A stretch of 64,000 bases of DNA from Macrolepiota albuminosa (lineage: Eukaryota > Basidiomycota > Agaricomycetes > Agaricales > Agaricaceae): contig JAMWFC010000113.1 of assembly GCA_027475525.1 (NCBI GenBank), positions 1,538,001 to 1,602,000 of the forward strand, given 5' to 3'. Shown in pieces: positions 23,177-36,253 of this stretch; positions within the stretch are counted from its first letter, which is position 1, and the number at the start of each line of letters is the position of its first letter. Under the pieces are notes generated by a model that ran no database searches, had not been told where the DNA came from, and saw only the letters and a list, made by a program, of their open reading frames with translations. The translations under genes were made by a program, and so were the position numbers.

Positions 23177-26100
23177 CTTGGTGGCTCTTGCTCGCACCCT
23201 TCCAGAGGTTGGTGCGAAAGGATAAAGTTCAAGAATCCATGAGCGAATTTATATGAAGCAGGGCAGGACGCGTCATCTTAATCGGCGGAGAGATGGAGGA
23301 ATGAAGTAATCCAGGTGGCCGTCTGTGGCAACGGCCAATAGACATAACACCCGTCGCTTCTATCTAGTCAGGTACGGTTTTCTTCTTAAACAACTATTTT
23401 TTCATGAAGGTAAGCTTGGAGTTAAATTACCTCAAATAATCTTCGTACAATTCCTCATCTAAAGTAGCCTGTCGGGAGGACCAGGCCTACGGAAATGAAG
23501 CTACACAGTCCGCCAAAGCATACATATTTTTCACTTGCCGGGTAGCATCCGTGAAAGACAAGGAAATTCTAGGCTTAGAATTTGGGCGACGGGTTATATA
23601 CTTTTCAGGTTTTTTTCTTTTTGGCCTTTCCTGGCTGGGGAAAACACTCACTTGAAGCGATCGCCGCCGAGGAATGCAATACCATTACAGTAACCGACCA
23701 TTACCTCAGGCTGTCCTCCTGGCTCATGGAGGTCGGTATGCTAGTCTTTAGCTATTCGGCTTAGCAGTTGCATTATTCACCACACAAGATGCAAAATGTT
23801 ATATATAGACATTCAATCCGGTCGTACTCGAAATAGATTGTAAAAATCATATGCAGAGCTTTGGATTGCTAAACTCTACCAGATGGCCATCAGAGGGATG
23901 CTCCAGAGCTTGTCAGCATTCAGGTTTGCTTGGGCAATTGTTTTTACTTGAGTTTGGACCATCCTCCATGATGAAGGCCGAGATCAAACTGGACGGATCG
24001 GTGGCGTCCGGAGTTTCCTTCCGAGTCCGAAGTTCGATCGTTACTTTCTACCCTGCTTAATCCACCTGTTCCTTCGAGCCATAAATCCGCTCAGGCTAAT
24101 TGCCGTTCGCTGCGCTATACCGTGACGCTTCCAGATCCCTTCAGGGGCAAGATTGATCGTTTACAATCTATAAGGCTTCCAACTTAACATTTGTTTTATT
24201 TTCTGCTCCAAAAATGAGATTAACTGGCGTTCCAAATCACTTTACGAGAATATGAAACACACAGTAGTCAGCGCAGTGGCCTCACACTGTTTTGTTTTAC
24301 CTTTGTTGTCGCAGACTCGAAGCCGAGCCTCGGAAGTACTAAATTCTTGCGTCCGGTCAAGCGAAAGAGACTTGCAAAGATAGCTGAGTGGACTGAGCTC
24401 TCCAAGGTTTCAATCATGATTAAAAATTAGGGGCTTGTACCAACCGGAAGCACGAGAGGTACTAGAAGGAAGAAAGGTGACGGTCTACTCGAGGGGTATG
24501 TATGCATCGAGGGTCACAGATCTCACGTTTCTAGGGCCTGAAGACCCCTCGTCCATGCCTTTTGAGAAAACCGCACAGAATATTAAATACCCTCCAGATC
24601 CTCCAAAAGCTTAATCACTTCTATCATGGAACGGCCTAGCTACTTAACCGGTTGACAGTTTACCCAGCCAATCCGGTACCGTACATACTCTTCGAACTTC
24701 GGTTCTATATCATGCACGTGAGATGAAATCCCAGGGTCTATCCGAAAATTGGTGGTAATGAACCGAGGTTTTGGTTGTTAGAACACTTTGCTATTTCATA
24801 ACGTGAACAACATCGTGACTGGCCCAGTTCAAACGACGACGGAGCCACATCGAGATTTAAAGCACAGTGGATCTGCTTATTATTGCAATCCTCAATGGTA
24901 ATACGCAGATCCCATTTACTGTCCACATCACTCATTCTCAAACTTTTTTTTTTCAACCATCGCGTTCTCAAATATCGTTGGCTTGTCCGTCTTATTGATT
25001 GGACGTAGTTATCGTGCTGTACGAGATTCGGTGAAGGGGGCAAGTCGTAGCTGTGGTGCAATACCTATGGTCGCCTCAATACAGGGAGAGGCCGTATGAG
25101 TTTATAGTCAATAAAACAGGTCAAAAAGCCAACAATGGTTCGAACTACACCTGTTCTACCGCGGCGCCGCTGAAGAGGGTAACGGAGAAAAAGGACACGG
25201 CCCAGGACATGGCAATTATAGCAGAATGATAAAAGCCTAGCTCTCTACGGCGAGGCGTCCAGAGGAAGGGCTGTACAAATTAAGCAACGAAATTCGAAGG
25301 TGATAATGTCGGGAAATTTACATGTCATCGATCTCGTTATCCTGCCATTGAGGTAAGCCGTGGCAATGAGTGGACCGGAACAACTTTTGAACGTTTGAAC
25401 TCTTACCAAGATAGAGATAATTCTGCAGGTTCCAGGATCGTAAGTTGTTTCCATAACTGGGTGACATTCTTCTCCAGCACTAGGAAAAAAACTTGTACTA
25501 TGAATGAATATAAGCTTCAGTTGAGATGGACTGGACTTGTCAATTCGACCAAACAGACTGCCATATGTGTCCGAGGACGTGATCCAAACTTGGACAGTCA
25601 ACTCGAAGCATCGTGCTGCGGATGACGCGTTTATAGACCATCGCAACCTACAGGCACTTCCCGCTACATAATATGACCAGCGTGAGTATAACTATAGATG
25701 ATGGAGTGGATATATGTAGCAAGGTCGACATCAATATTGATGACCTTTTTTTTTCAATGGAACTTGTCTCATGTGGAGTGAGAGGTAATATTAGTATAGC
25801 CAGATGGAAATCCGAGCCATCCATCCCTTTACTAGTTCTTTTTCTTCAGGTTGTACAGCCGCCACATTGATAAGGACATGTATACCATATGAACGCATAG
25901 TTCATGAAGGACTGAAAAGGACGTTTGAACGATTTATGGAACTTGGATCAAGGCATAGAAGATATTTATAGAGGCGGCCGATGTACGAAACACATGGAGC
26001 ACAGTAAATATTTGTATTCGTGGGCCAAGGTGGCGCATCTCCGATTCCCGGTTGCAGATTTCAGCCGCGGCTTTAAGTTTTCGTCAATGGAGAATGAAAG

Positions 26101-27538
26101 CTCATGGATGTTGTAGCTGGGGCGTCAGGCCTTCAAAGCTTCAGGACTCATATTGGACGCTTCTGATCTTCGTCAGTCGTGTCAATGATCGGCCATCGCC
26201 CGCCGAATCAAATCAATCAGTTTCATTGTAATTATACGCATGACCAGTCATGCGTATTGTTCGGTATCTAGTTTCAAGGGCTGACGCTCACCCCTCAAGA
26301 GTAACGTCGATCGCACAACCTGACAAGGATCCTCCCAAGACTACATCCGAAAAACAACCTACCCTCTTCGGAGGGAGACTTTAAGCTTGCCCTACAAATA
26401 TATCGCACAAGGTGATCCTGGCAAACAAGCTATAAGTCTTTGCCTACATATTCCTATTCGCGCAACTAAAATGTGAAGTTCCCCATATCCAACTTCAGGA
26501 CAAACTAGGAAATTAATATTGTTCCTACATGGCTTATACGATTATGAGTGCGTTGATTGTCAAGAAAGAGTCGAACGCATATGGTTGATGTCTAACTAAT
26601 ATCGAAATACCAACGGGACACAACAAAATTCATCGACCCCGTAGAGTAACATCTCGAATCAATAAGTACTCGCACCAAGCCTGATGCTTGGCGAATTCGT
26701 TCCGTACATCGAACGCGACTGGTCGGACACATTGACTGGTTGAAATACAAAGAAGCGAGAGGAAGCAAAAGAGATCCTGAGGCAATGACCAACCGCCTTA
26801 ATCTGCGAGCGCCACACACGTTGCGGGCCTCTTTGTCCCCGATCAATCTGGAATGAAAAAATTCTCGAGAAGCAGTCAAAAATGCAAGGGGGAGGCGAAC
26901 AACTCCTTGTCGTTGTTCATCAAGACGTGATTTGTCTCTATCATGGAATATACAACATCCGCGATACTGCGGCAGAAATTGTTTTGGAGAACTGGAACCA
27001 CAGGCAGATGAAGCTGTGGAATGTGAAAAGACCGCAATATTCAAAGTTAGCTGGTTTCGAGGATCTCGGAAACCATTCGGTACTAGGAGAACACGAGGGC
27101 AGCTACAATGATGGTTGCAAGGCATCGGAAGGAGACCTGGAAATATACTGCTAAGAAGTTTTCGCTGTTTTCAATTTTGTATGTTTTCGCGCGAGAAGCA
27201 TTGCAATCGTATTAGCTGAACTTGTTTCTGAAATCTGGAGTCATCCATTGGAGGAATGCATGGGAAACACAGAAAAGGTGAAAGTTAGGGCACGTGAATG
27301 TGAGCACGTGTTGTCACTTGGCGCAGAGTCGCGGTGTTCATGATACTCGTTTCCGTTCATCTCACCATTCATCGCTGCTGGTAATCTACCGCTCCTCTCG
27401 TGTTCCCACTGCGGCAGCCTCGGCCAGCTTTACAGCTGCGCGTGCAACAGTTAACAAACATATCCAGACGACTGAAACCAAGTAGGAGGCCGCAGCTCTC
27501 ATTTGACCCTATTCGCCATATCTTTTCGCATAATCATA
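23177..27538. other. 4.4-kb stretch without a recognisable gene
   Basis: Both strands carry only isolated frames. The longest are 25245-25646 (-), which reads partly like a real exon (SSDTYGSLFGRIDKSSPSQLK), 24738-25061 (-) and 26592-27125 (-), but none joins to a family I know. The region may hold small orphan genes or old, eroded repeats. No tRNA or LTR seen. Confidence 0.35.
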
Positions 27539-29805
27539 ATGGACACCTCTTCTTCAAAGATGCACACGGCAGCTAAGACGAACTATCATGACAAGGAAAG
27601 TAACCTTACATCGTACGAGCCGCAGAGCGACGCAGGGACATTGTCGTTTCTGGGAACCGAACTCAGAAGTCTGAGTGAAATTTTACTTGTCATGTTGCCA
27701 TCGAGCACGCTTTTGTAGCATCTTAAACATACTGTCCGAAAATTATGTCGCTTTTTATACTGTCTCTGTTGTTGTTACCTTGAAAGAGCTAACATCTTCT
27801 ACAGATAACCCATGCAACGTCCCCTTCTTCCTCCAGTTCCTCGCCTAGTTTTACTCAATCCACATCTATAACATCCACATCTTCTCCGTCTACATCTCCT
27901 CCCTTGCCAGCAACGCCTCCCCGATCAAGTCGGTCGAGAACACGTTACCCAGACCTTGGACGGGTTCCGTTGCATCGACGAGGAACCTCAAAAACCTATG
28001 AACGTCTCGAGGATCTTCTTAGGGAAGCCGGGTACAAGGAGACCCGCGTGTTTACGCCGGAAAGGGAATGCGCCGAGGCAAGTTCCGGGAACCATGACGG
28101 ACATTTGAGGGATCATCAGCAAGGGGGCGTCAGGAACAGTGTTGGAGCATTTGTGGGATTCCTGGCGGGCCTCATGCCGGCCGCCAGTCGGTCAACGAGT
28201 TCACTGGGGACGACAACCGATACATACTCTCCGCCAGTATCACCCCTTGGCCAAAAGGAGCTCATAAAGGCCCAAGAGACTGTGTCGTCCAGTCAACGTT
28301 TACCCATCACGTCCTCCCTTGAGAGCCTAGAGCCCACACCTCGCCCGAATAGACTTCAGCCTGCTTCCCGAATGACCACACCCGTACCTCGATTCTCCCA
28401 ATATTCAAAGTCTCAATCATCTCAAAAAAGCATCCCTCGTTCAACACATCAGATGACCCATCGTGCGGACCAATATCATCGCTCATCGTCTCGTCGATCA
28501 ACAGCCCCAGTGCAGCCTACCCGAACATCTCCCGTCCCTGTTGCCGGTCAAAGTTATCTAAATATTGCACAACCTCAAGCCTCTCGTGCGGGTGCCTACC
28601 TGCGCCACATAGCCTCCGCACCGAACATGGCCAAGCGTAATGCATCAGCAGCTGAACGTCAAAGAACTTTTCAAAGAACTTTCACCTGTGACACCGAGTC
28701 TGAATCACTACAAAACGAGAACGTTCAACCTCCCCTTCCCCCTTCATGGATCAAGACTGTTGCACGAGCAGTCCTCTCCGGTGGTATTGGCGCATACATT
28801 GGTGGTCCTTCGAACTGCGACTCCGCACAGTCACCTACTCCTACTGGCAAGACACTTCGTCCTAGTCGAAGTTCACTCTCCCAAGCATCTACTCATCAAT
28901 ATACCAAGCAGCACGAATGCAGCGGTCTTTTGGACACAACAAATACGACCAAAGGGTCCAACGTTGAGTCATTTTTTGCACCACCAGATCTATTCACGCG
29001 CATCGAGCGTGGGAGGGCAAGTACCAGTGCGGGCGAAGTGAGTCGCACGCGTGTGGTGTGCCGGAGTGCTCCCACCAGCCGTGCTCCTTCACCAATGCGA
29101 GGCTTGACTGGCGATGCGCGGGAGAAGCGCGACCGGGATCGGAAGGAGCGCGCGACGAAAGCGCGCGGACGCGGACGGGCGGCAGAGCGCGAACGACGAT
29201 TGCCTAGTCTTGCGAATACACAGACTGAGGGAGACAAGTGGGCTGGGAGTGGAAAACTGAGAGACAAGGGTAAGGGCATTAGAGAGGGAGATGCACAGAG
29301 TAGGTACCTCAGTGGATGGGGAATGGAAGGCGAGTCTAGTGATGACGGTGATGGACGCATTAGCTCGAGTGAAGAGGAGGGGGAGCTCGATCTTGCGCGT
29401 ATGCTTGTGAACCCGAAGCGACAGAACTCTATCGTGAGTCTGCGAAGACACCTCAATGACGAGAGCAATTCGTTCGCAGGGCAAGCCAGGAAATATTCTG
29501 GAACTGGCCGCGTCATGAGCGTCGGCACAAATCAAGCGAGTCGTAGCGGGAGTGTGCGACAGAAGATTGTGGAGGACCAGGACTGGGATGGGAGAGAAGC
29601 AGAAGATTGGGGCAAGGGATGGGTACGAAAGAACGCGAGAAGGATGACTTCAGAGGATGACGATGACGATGAAAATATTGCTGGATTTTTAGTCAAAGGC
29701 AAGACAACAAAGGGCGGAAGAATGTTTGGAAGCGGGCGTAGTGGGACTGGGAGCAGCCGACTTGGAATACCTGGGACATGGGGTCTGATCGGTGGAGGAA
29801 CTTAG
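27539..29805 (+). CDS. hypothetical Ser/Arg-rich disordered fungal protein
   Basis: The main exon starts at 27805 after a CTACAG acceptor, reads through LPATPPRSSRSRTRYPDLG and ends with a TAG at 29803-29805. The only island that looks folded is TYERLEDLLREAGYKETRVFTPE (about residues 70-95 of the model, given here as LEDLLREAGYKETRVFTPE), followed by VGAFVGFLAGLMPA and AVLSGGIGAYIGGPS, two short hydrophobic Gly-rich stretches. The rest is Ser/Thr/Pro-rich, then charged (REKRDRDRKERATKARGRGRA), then an acidic C-terminus (EDDDDDENIAGFLVKG). An upstream exon from ATG 27539 (MDTSSSKMH) is likely, but I could not fix its donor. Function unknown; the composition suggests a regulatory or scaffold protein. 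Confidence 0.6.
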
Positions 29806-30314
29806 AAGTCTTGTCTTCTTTGTTTCGTGGAGACTCTCTACATAATGCCCATTTACGATTCGCGACATCTCGAGCATCACTAAATCCATGTATTCTCCTT
29901 GCATCACGGTTACAGTACATGAGATTGCTATCCTAATACACATAACATTCCTTTAAGTATACGTATCTCTAATGTCTATTTTTTTTTATACTGGAGGTCT
30001 AATAGTTACGTCTGAAATTCTTCGACAAACGAGACTCGTTGGGTATTTGAGAGTTGATTTACAGGGTAGGGGTTCCAAGGACAGTGATTAATAAGTGTAT
30101 TAAAGTAAGCTAAAGGGATGTGGATCGAGATAATGCTGTAATACTACAAATGAATTTATGTATTGTTGGGTCAAGGGTTTGAATGCAAGAGAGCAAGATG
30201 GACAAGACCAATATAAAAAGAAAGATATGAGAGAAAGGGAGGCAGGCCGACTGGCATACGTGGCTCAATTCCGCCATAGCCGATGCCTTCTCCTATGAGA
30301 GCGAGCATCTATGG
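29806..30314. other. convergent intergenic region
   Basis: About 500 bp of AT-rich sequence with a poly-T run at 29978-29987, between two convergent genes. No coding signal. Confidence 0.5.
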
Positions 30315-32027
30315 TTACGCACTGTGCCCATACCCAATCACCATTACATCCAACTCCCTCTTGGACTCTTTGTGCCTCCTCGCCATCGATGTCGGCATCT
30401 TCGGTATCGGATCGGATCCTGAACGCCTGGGCGAAGGGCCAAAGTACGCACGCAACGCGACACCAATCGCACTGCGGCGAGATTGTTCTTCCAGGACCGA
30501 GTTGAGCGTCGACGAGCTCCAACGGGAACGGGGTTCCCGTACCTTGTCTCCTACGCTCGATTCGCGATATTCAGGTGAAGGAGAAAATATTCCGTCTGTG
30601 GGTGCACCGCTGACGTTTAACGACTGAGGATGGGACTCGTTCCGGAGTTGTTCAAAGTGAGAGGTGAGGTCTACTTCAAGGTCAAGGGGAGAGGTGGGGA
30701 TATCGAAGACGGGCATTGCAGTCCGATCGCGCTTCATATCGAATTGAAGATCCTCGACAGCAAAGTCGAATTCCTCCCCAACAGAAAAGGGGTAGGCTGA
30801 TGAGGGTGTGGATGGAAATGAAGGAGGGAAGGGGGATGCACAGGGTGATTGGAAGAATCTTTGGGAAAAGGCACTCTTGGGGCTATCGGGACGAGCGCTA
30901 GGAACTGGAGAGCGGTCGTAAAGAGAGAAAGAAAAGGCTGAGTCACTGTCGTCGGAGAACGTGAAAGTGTCATCAACAAGTACACAGTCGGCAGGTATAC
31001 TTGATCGTGGAGGTGGACGGCGGAGAGGAGCAAAAGGGAGGAGATTGGAGCGGGAGATTGACGTTTTTGGGGAAGTAGGCGTCGCAGGAACGCGCTTGGG
31101 TGAAATAGGAACAGACAGAGAAAGATGATCAGGAATGCTGATGTGGTTGCGGCAGCGAGGGAACGGAGGATGTGGCTTAGGACTGGAAAATATGCGGGGA
31201 GGAGTGGCCGGGGTAGGGGACGATGTTTGATTATGTGAGATACACATTGAATCGGGGCGCGCTTTTGTAGGAAGGTCAGGGAGAACTGATGAACGTAGTG
31301 TGACGATCTTGGAAAGTTCCCGTGAGTACCATTCCGAGTCTGATTCGGAATCAGAATCATCTTGAAACATCGGAGGAGGAGGAAGAGGGCGCTTGGGAGC
31401 CAGTTTGGATGGCAAGGTAGAAGAGGCACGGGGACGAGATGCACGAGGCCGATTATGCTTAGTGATAACAAGAGGCTTTATTATAACAGGGTGGAATGGT
31501 GTGGGAGACTGGTGACAGGAAAAATATTGGTCGTGACCTGAAGAGGATGGTGTTGTTGGAAGGGAAAGAGATTGCGTTTCGAGGCTTGTTGATGAACAAG
31601 AAGACATAGAGGGAACAGGCGACTCGGAGCCAGTACGATAAAATGAAGGTGGACGAGGAAATCTAAGTGAGCTAACAGAGAACTCAAGGTCTGAGCTCGA
31701 TTTAGAATCAGGCGACGGTGATACCGATGGTAGGGGTGCAGGCCTCGGCGGTCCTGCATGTTGCAGCGTGGGGTCATCAAGGAGAGCTGTTTTGGCCAAC
31801 TGGATGTCGGCTAGAGTCAAGTTTACGTGGCGCCGTTTCAGCTTGAGCTGACTGTTGGCAGCCCGGGTTTCGTTGATCATGGGAAGAATATCTTGCGTCG
31901 ACGAAGAAGATGACTTGGCGTGTGCCGACTTGCAATTGCTGCGAGCTTGGCAACGAAGGAAAACATCGCGTGGACATACTAGAGACAGTAAGCATTTCTG
32001 GTCTGGAGAAAATCCCAATGCACGCAC
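30315..32027 (-). CDS. hypothetical Ser/Pro-rich protein
   Basis: Open for 570 codons on the minus strand. The first ATG (32027) gives MRALGFSPDQKCLL; an inner ATG at 31880 (MINETRAANSQLKLKRRHVNLT) follows a possible intron and is an equally plausible start. The LKLKRRHVNLTLADIQLAKTALL segment is the only helical, charged block; what follows is long Ser/Pro-rich disorder with clusters such as RPPPRSSIPADC and FSDDSDSAFSFS, typical of heavily phosphorylated fungal proteins. The stop is at 30315, though a GTATGG donor just before it could extend the tail. No catalytic domain. It is convergent with the gene at 27.5-29.8 kb and similar to it in composition, but not in sequence. Confidence 0.6.
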   Translation of the reverse strand: MRALGFSPDQKCLLSLVCPRDVFLRCQARSNCKSAHAKSSSSSTQDILPMINETRAANSQLKLKRRHVNLTLADIQLAKTALLDDPTLQHAGPPRPAPLPSVSPSPDSKSSSDLEFSVSSLRFPRPPSFYRTGSESPVPSMSSCSSTSLETQSLSLPTTPSSSGHDQYFSCHQSPTPFHPVIIKPLVITKHNRPRASRPRASSTLPSKLAPKRPLPPPPMFQDDSDSESDSEWYSRELSKIVTLRSSVLPDLPTKARPDSMCISHNQTSSPTPATPPRIFSSPKPHPPFPRCRNHISIPDHLSLSVPISPKRVPATPTSPKTSISRSNLLPFAPLRRPPPRSSIPADCVLVDDTFTFSDDSDSAFSFSLYDRSPVPSARPDSPKSAFSQRFFQSPCASPFPPSFPSTPSSAYPFSVGEEFDFAVEDLQFDMKRDRTAMPVFDIPTSPLDLEVDLTSHFEQLRNESHPQSLNVSGAPTDGIFSPSPEYRESSVGDKVREPRSRWSSSTLNSVLEEQSRRSAIGVALRAYFGPSPRRSGSDPIPKMPTSMARRHKESKRELDVMVIGYGHSA

Positions 32028-32897
32028 AATTGGAGGCAGAAGAATTCATGGGGCAGTAGTCTATGTGATTGAGTATAAAAATGGTTTATAACTGAGGTCG
32101 ACAAGCAGGAGAGGACGCAGTGTCCGTTTCTTCATCCAGGCCATTAATAAACGAGCCGCCCATTGTCCTCTAACCAAGCACAAAAGAAAGTACAAATGAG
32201 GAATTACCATTTCTGGCGACAATGAGCAGAGCTTCAATTTCTCACGTTATGCCATTGTTCGTCTTTGCCTTTGGTGACTATTTGAGAAAGCAGCGTGAAT
32301 CACCTCGCTTGTCCTACTCTTCCTTTACTCGGAAGTGTCTCCCGTGATATATCCTTGTTCCAGTTGTGTTTTGTTGATCGTCTCATTGACCTACTCTTCC
32401 TTTACTCGGAAGTGTCTCCCGTGATATATCCTTGTTCCAGTTGTGTTTTGTTGATCGTCTCATTGACGATAATTTCCATGTGAATGCCAACTTCAAACTG
32501 ACCTCAGTCCACTTTACGCGCGCCACGTCCCATTGCGCCCACAAATTTATCCTTGTGCCAAATCTGGACACGACAAATACCGGCAAATACTCATTGTATC
32601 TGTCTCGGCTCTGACTTTCTGTGTTTCAATCGAACCGCCTCAAATTCTTATGTCACAATGTTTGTATCCACTTTCATCTGTTTTGTATTGAGCACACTTA
32701 GCATTGGCAAGTCAATGCTAATAGGGCACTAGTGAAGAGAAGCATAATTCGGCTATACGTATGTCCAATAATGGCTGGCATATACTCAGGTTTTTTCCCC
32801 ACTTCCGAAAGTCATTTCTTTGTTTATTTCTGTACTAATGGTGAAACCTTGTATCAAAGGGACCAGCATTATCGTTCCTCATTTTCCCAAGTATTCC
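32028..32897. other. intergenic, contains a 77-bp duplication
   Basis: Contains the promoter of the Ser/Pro-rich gene (minus strand) and the 3' side of the next minus-strand gene. Apart from the exact duplication at 32313-32466 I see nothing coding. Confidence 0.45.
32313..32466. repeat. exact 77-bp tandem duplication, intergenic
   Basis: 32313-32389 (starting CCTACTCTTCC) is repeated exactly at 32390-32466. Same length as nine others in the window. Confidence 0.97.
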
Positions 32898-35155
32898 TCA
32901 ACATGCCCATTGTCTCTGTTTCCTATTCTGAAAATCTCTATCATGGCGCTTTGCAGGAAGAGTATTGTCTGTATCAGAGTCGTCATGCCGCGCGCGTTTT
33001 CTTAATGGTGATTTTCCATCAAGGATTAATTCCCAACCAAAGTCAATCCAGGAGAAACTGCGTGAAGCCTCAGAGTCCCGCGTGTCATGCCGAATTTCCT
33101 CGAAACGTCGGATCTGGCGTTCAAGTGCCTCTGCATCACTTTCAAGGTAGTGTTTATCTGGGAAAAGAAGACGGTTTCTTGATTGTCGGATATCACTCGA
33201 TTGTTCGTTACCGTGCAGGCTTGTCAACGATTCAGTGATGACATTGAGCTCATGGCGCAGCAGCGGATCGAGCTCGGGAGAGGATGCCGCCTCATCACGT
33301 AGGCTCTTCAAACGCTCAAGAAACTCTCCAAGCCCTCGTGATAATGTAAACCTTTCATGTTCCAAAACTGATTGATAATCAGTCTAGCTCTCGGAATACG
33401 ATGACAACAACTTACGGTTGATCTGAAGCTGGTTGAAGAGCGCTGCACTTCGCCACCATGCAATCGAAGAATCTACTGGCTTTGAGTGAGAGCCCTTACG
33501 AATGTCTTTCGCCCTTCCGAGTTCAATTGCCTTTGCTTTTACAAGCGTTGCTTGCGCCGCACTCTGAACGTTCTTGCTCTCAATGGGATATTTCAAATTG
33601 CCTTTCCCCAGTGATTCTCCACCCATTGTAAAGCTTTTGTGTAACTCTTGTCTCGGACCATTCATCCGACAATATAGCGAAAGATCAGACACTGGTGACT
33701 CGACGCGATGGGTAATTGGTAGTCCCGTGTCCTCTCCATTTTGTGTGTGCGCTGTACCACCGCTGTTCTGTGCACTGTGAGCTTCGATACCGCCCAGAAT
33801 AAACGTTACTGGGTTTAGTCTTTTCCTCTCCCCATCGACAGTCTTCTCTGCTTGTTTCATCTTTCTTGCCATATTAGTTACATCTTCCTCCTCCTCTCCT
33901 TGTCGCTCACTATCACCCAGCCTCCTCATCGCCTTCAACGACCATCCATTCTTCTCCATTATGCCCACACTCTGTCGCGTCCTCGGACCATCTATTTCGC
34001 CATAAATCTCATCCACAGCTTTCTCGTTTACGGCCGCTTTCACCATCTGACTGGAGAAGGGAAGTGCGGACGTACTTGACTCGTAACGAGTTTCATTGGT
34101 GGTCGTTGTACGGTTTCCATCGGATGATGATTCCTGTCGTCGCTCATACCTTCTGGATTCATTTCTGAGCTGGTCGCGTACTCTCATAATTCTCTGCTTT
34201 AAAGCCCAGATTTCTTCCGATTTTCCGCCTCCTTGGTCGCAGTTCGGTACCGTGGCCCACTCTTCATCATGTATTTCATGGGACCGTTTGATTCGATCTC
34301 CTACATCCAGGATGCTAGGTGTGTGATCAAACGCATGTCTCTCGGCAGGCAATGCCAAATTCCTTTCTGGCTTCGATTTTTCTGTAAAAAGGGACGCATG
34401 TACACGGGTCGTCGAGTTCGGATTTTGTAAGATAATTGGCAACTCTTCATGCTTTTTTTTCGGCAAACTTTTCACGGGTCTTGGCACTGTACCATCAGAA
34501 TGCTTTGTGCTCCTCGTTCTACGATTTTTATGCCAGTCACGAGCAACTGCACGACTTATCCATTTCTTCGACCCCTGAAGCTGAGCCATCTTGTCCGCGA
34601 TATAATCTATGCGAACAGAGCAGGCCATTTTCCTCTTCGTGCAATTTATGCACGAAAGTGTCTCAAAATTGGCAAATTCGCAAGACGTTCTTTTGCATCC
34701 AGCACAAGGCTACAAGGCGAACAAATTAGGTAACCGCTGAAGTTGATAGTGTAGGAGCTCACATTGGGGTGGTTCTTTCTCCACTCAACGGACTTATGCG
34801 CTGTTTTGCTTAAATTGTTCCACTTCTCGAGGAAATCTGCCCTTGAATACCCTAATCCCTTGACCAATGCATCGGTGTCATTTCCATTGTCAGAATCCTC
34901 ACACAGTTGATCGTTAGTTTCGTTTTCTGCCACCTGTGGATTATCTTCTTCCTCACTACTCCCGTCGTCGATATCAATGGCTTCCCCCATGATCAGCCAT
35001 TCCGGGTTGGCTTCTTTTTTGGTCGCTTTCATTCCTCTACCGTTATCTTTTCTAAGATCCCCTCTCTTGTTTCCTTCCCAAAATTCTCTGGAGGTTAAAA
35101 TATTGTCCAAGGAATCCACATCTATCGCAATGCGCAACGCAATAAGACAAACCAT
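32898..35155 (-). CDS. hypothetical Cys-motif protein of the Agaricomycete orphan type
   Basis: Exons joined on the minus strand: MVCLIALRIAID... (from 35155) through an acidic block (IDIDDGSSEEEDN) to VEWRKNHPN; then PCAGCKRTSCEF...LSCINCTKRKMAC; then a long Lys/Ser-rich part (33411-34628) to LFNQLQIN; then LEHERFTLSRGL to RKQRQWAC* at 32898. The exon reading C-x2-C-x4-C followed about ten residues later by C-x2-C-x6-C looks like a zinc-binding pair and only appears when GTGAGC...TTGTAG at 34691-34750 is spliced out. The C-terminus has RKRARHDD and AKRHDRD, likely nuclear localisation signals. I know similar Cys pairs from unassigned mushroom proteins; no function is assigned. The start region overlaps a 77-bp duplication, so the true N-terminus may differ. 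Confidence 0.65.
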
Positions 35156-35234
35156 GTAAATTCTCTGGAGGTTAAAATATTGTCCAAGGAATCCACATCT
35201 ATCGCAATGCGCAACGCAATAAGACAAACCATGT
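35081..35234. repeat. exact 77-bp tandem duplication at the start of the Cys-motif gene
   Basis: 35081-35157 is identical to 35158-35234. It contains the proposed ATG (complement 35153-35155) and doubles the first codons. Confidence 0.97.
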
Positions 35235-36253
35235 GATTTTGAGTGCCTTACCAATCTCTTCCATCGTTTTCCTTCTAGTTGGTTAGATGTGAGTATGGCG
35301 TAGGCTATAGATGCTCGAAAATAAGCCTCTGATGATAAATGAAACTTTTTGGAGCACACAAAATACGTTTCAATGCAATGCGATTGCAAAGCGTCACGCG
35401 TTTTCAAGCTTTGAGCTTTCACGTCATGACATGTACTGTATGTAAATCACGGCGAATGATGGTTCGGTTCCCGTTATGGAAATGAACAGTCCTAGTTGAC
35501 TCTGCGTAACGTGTCGTAGTGCAGTAATGTGGTTTGTTTCTATATTATGATATACCTACGCTATGGACACATCGGTGTGAATTACTTGTAGTGTAACAGG
35601 TAAGTACTGCAGCAGTAGTGCAGCCTAACTGGTTCGGCATGATATTAAATAATTTAGACAACAAATTCAGTACTCCTGATCCGACTTCTTGATTAATAAA
35701 ACTAACTGGTTCGGCATGATATTAAATAATTTAGACAACAAATTCAGTACTCCTGATCCGACTTCTTGATTAATAAAAATCACGTATATCAACTCTTTTT
35801 TGGGTGCGAAGCACTTTTTGTGTTTTGTCGGTGTACCATTGCTTTGACCCAAACAAGTTAACTTCACAGAAGTCTCTTCTTTGTTTTGTCTCAACACAAG
35901 CAATAAAAGTAGAATCAAATCGATCCAGAAACAAGGGCGCCGTCCAACCCTTGGGTTGGGTCCTGCATGCTGAGCACTTATGTTGACGCCTCGCAGGTGG
36001 TGAACGAGCTGTATCAGATTTATTTTTCTGGGAAGAGAAGACGATTCCTGTTGCTCATTGCTTGTTGATCTTGAGGTAAATCAAGGATTCAGCGACAGAA
36101 CTGACGATCTTGACGTAGCAGTGGGTTGAAGCAGGTGTTCAAGCGTTTCCTGTTCCGACAATGAGGTATGCCAGCCACTTGTGCCAGCCTCCATCTGAGA
36201 GCTGTTATAAAGGAATTTCTGAGGTGCTATGCTCGTAACACCAGTCTCTCGCA
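35235..36253. other. divergent intergenic region
   Basis: AT-rich promoter region between divergent genes, with a second 77-bp duplication at 35625-35778. No coding exon recognised. Confidence 0.45.
35625..35778. repeat. exact 77-bp tandem duplication, intergenic
   Basis: 35625-35701 (CTAACTGGTTCGG...) is repeated at 35702-35778. Confidence 0.95.

Noticed and set aside
26592..27154. Opposed ORFs of 177 and 90 codons
   Set aside because: Both unrecognised, overlapping on opposite strands, no splice partners; not enough to call either.
28896..29535. Long minus-strand ORFs opposite the Ser/Arg-rich protein
   Set aside because: Mirror frames of low-complexity sequence with no homology.
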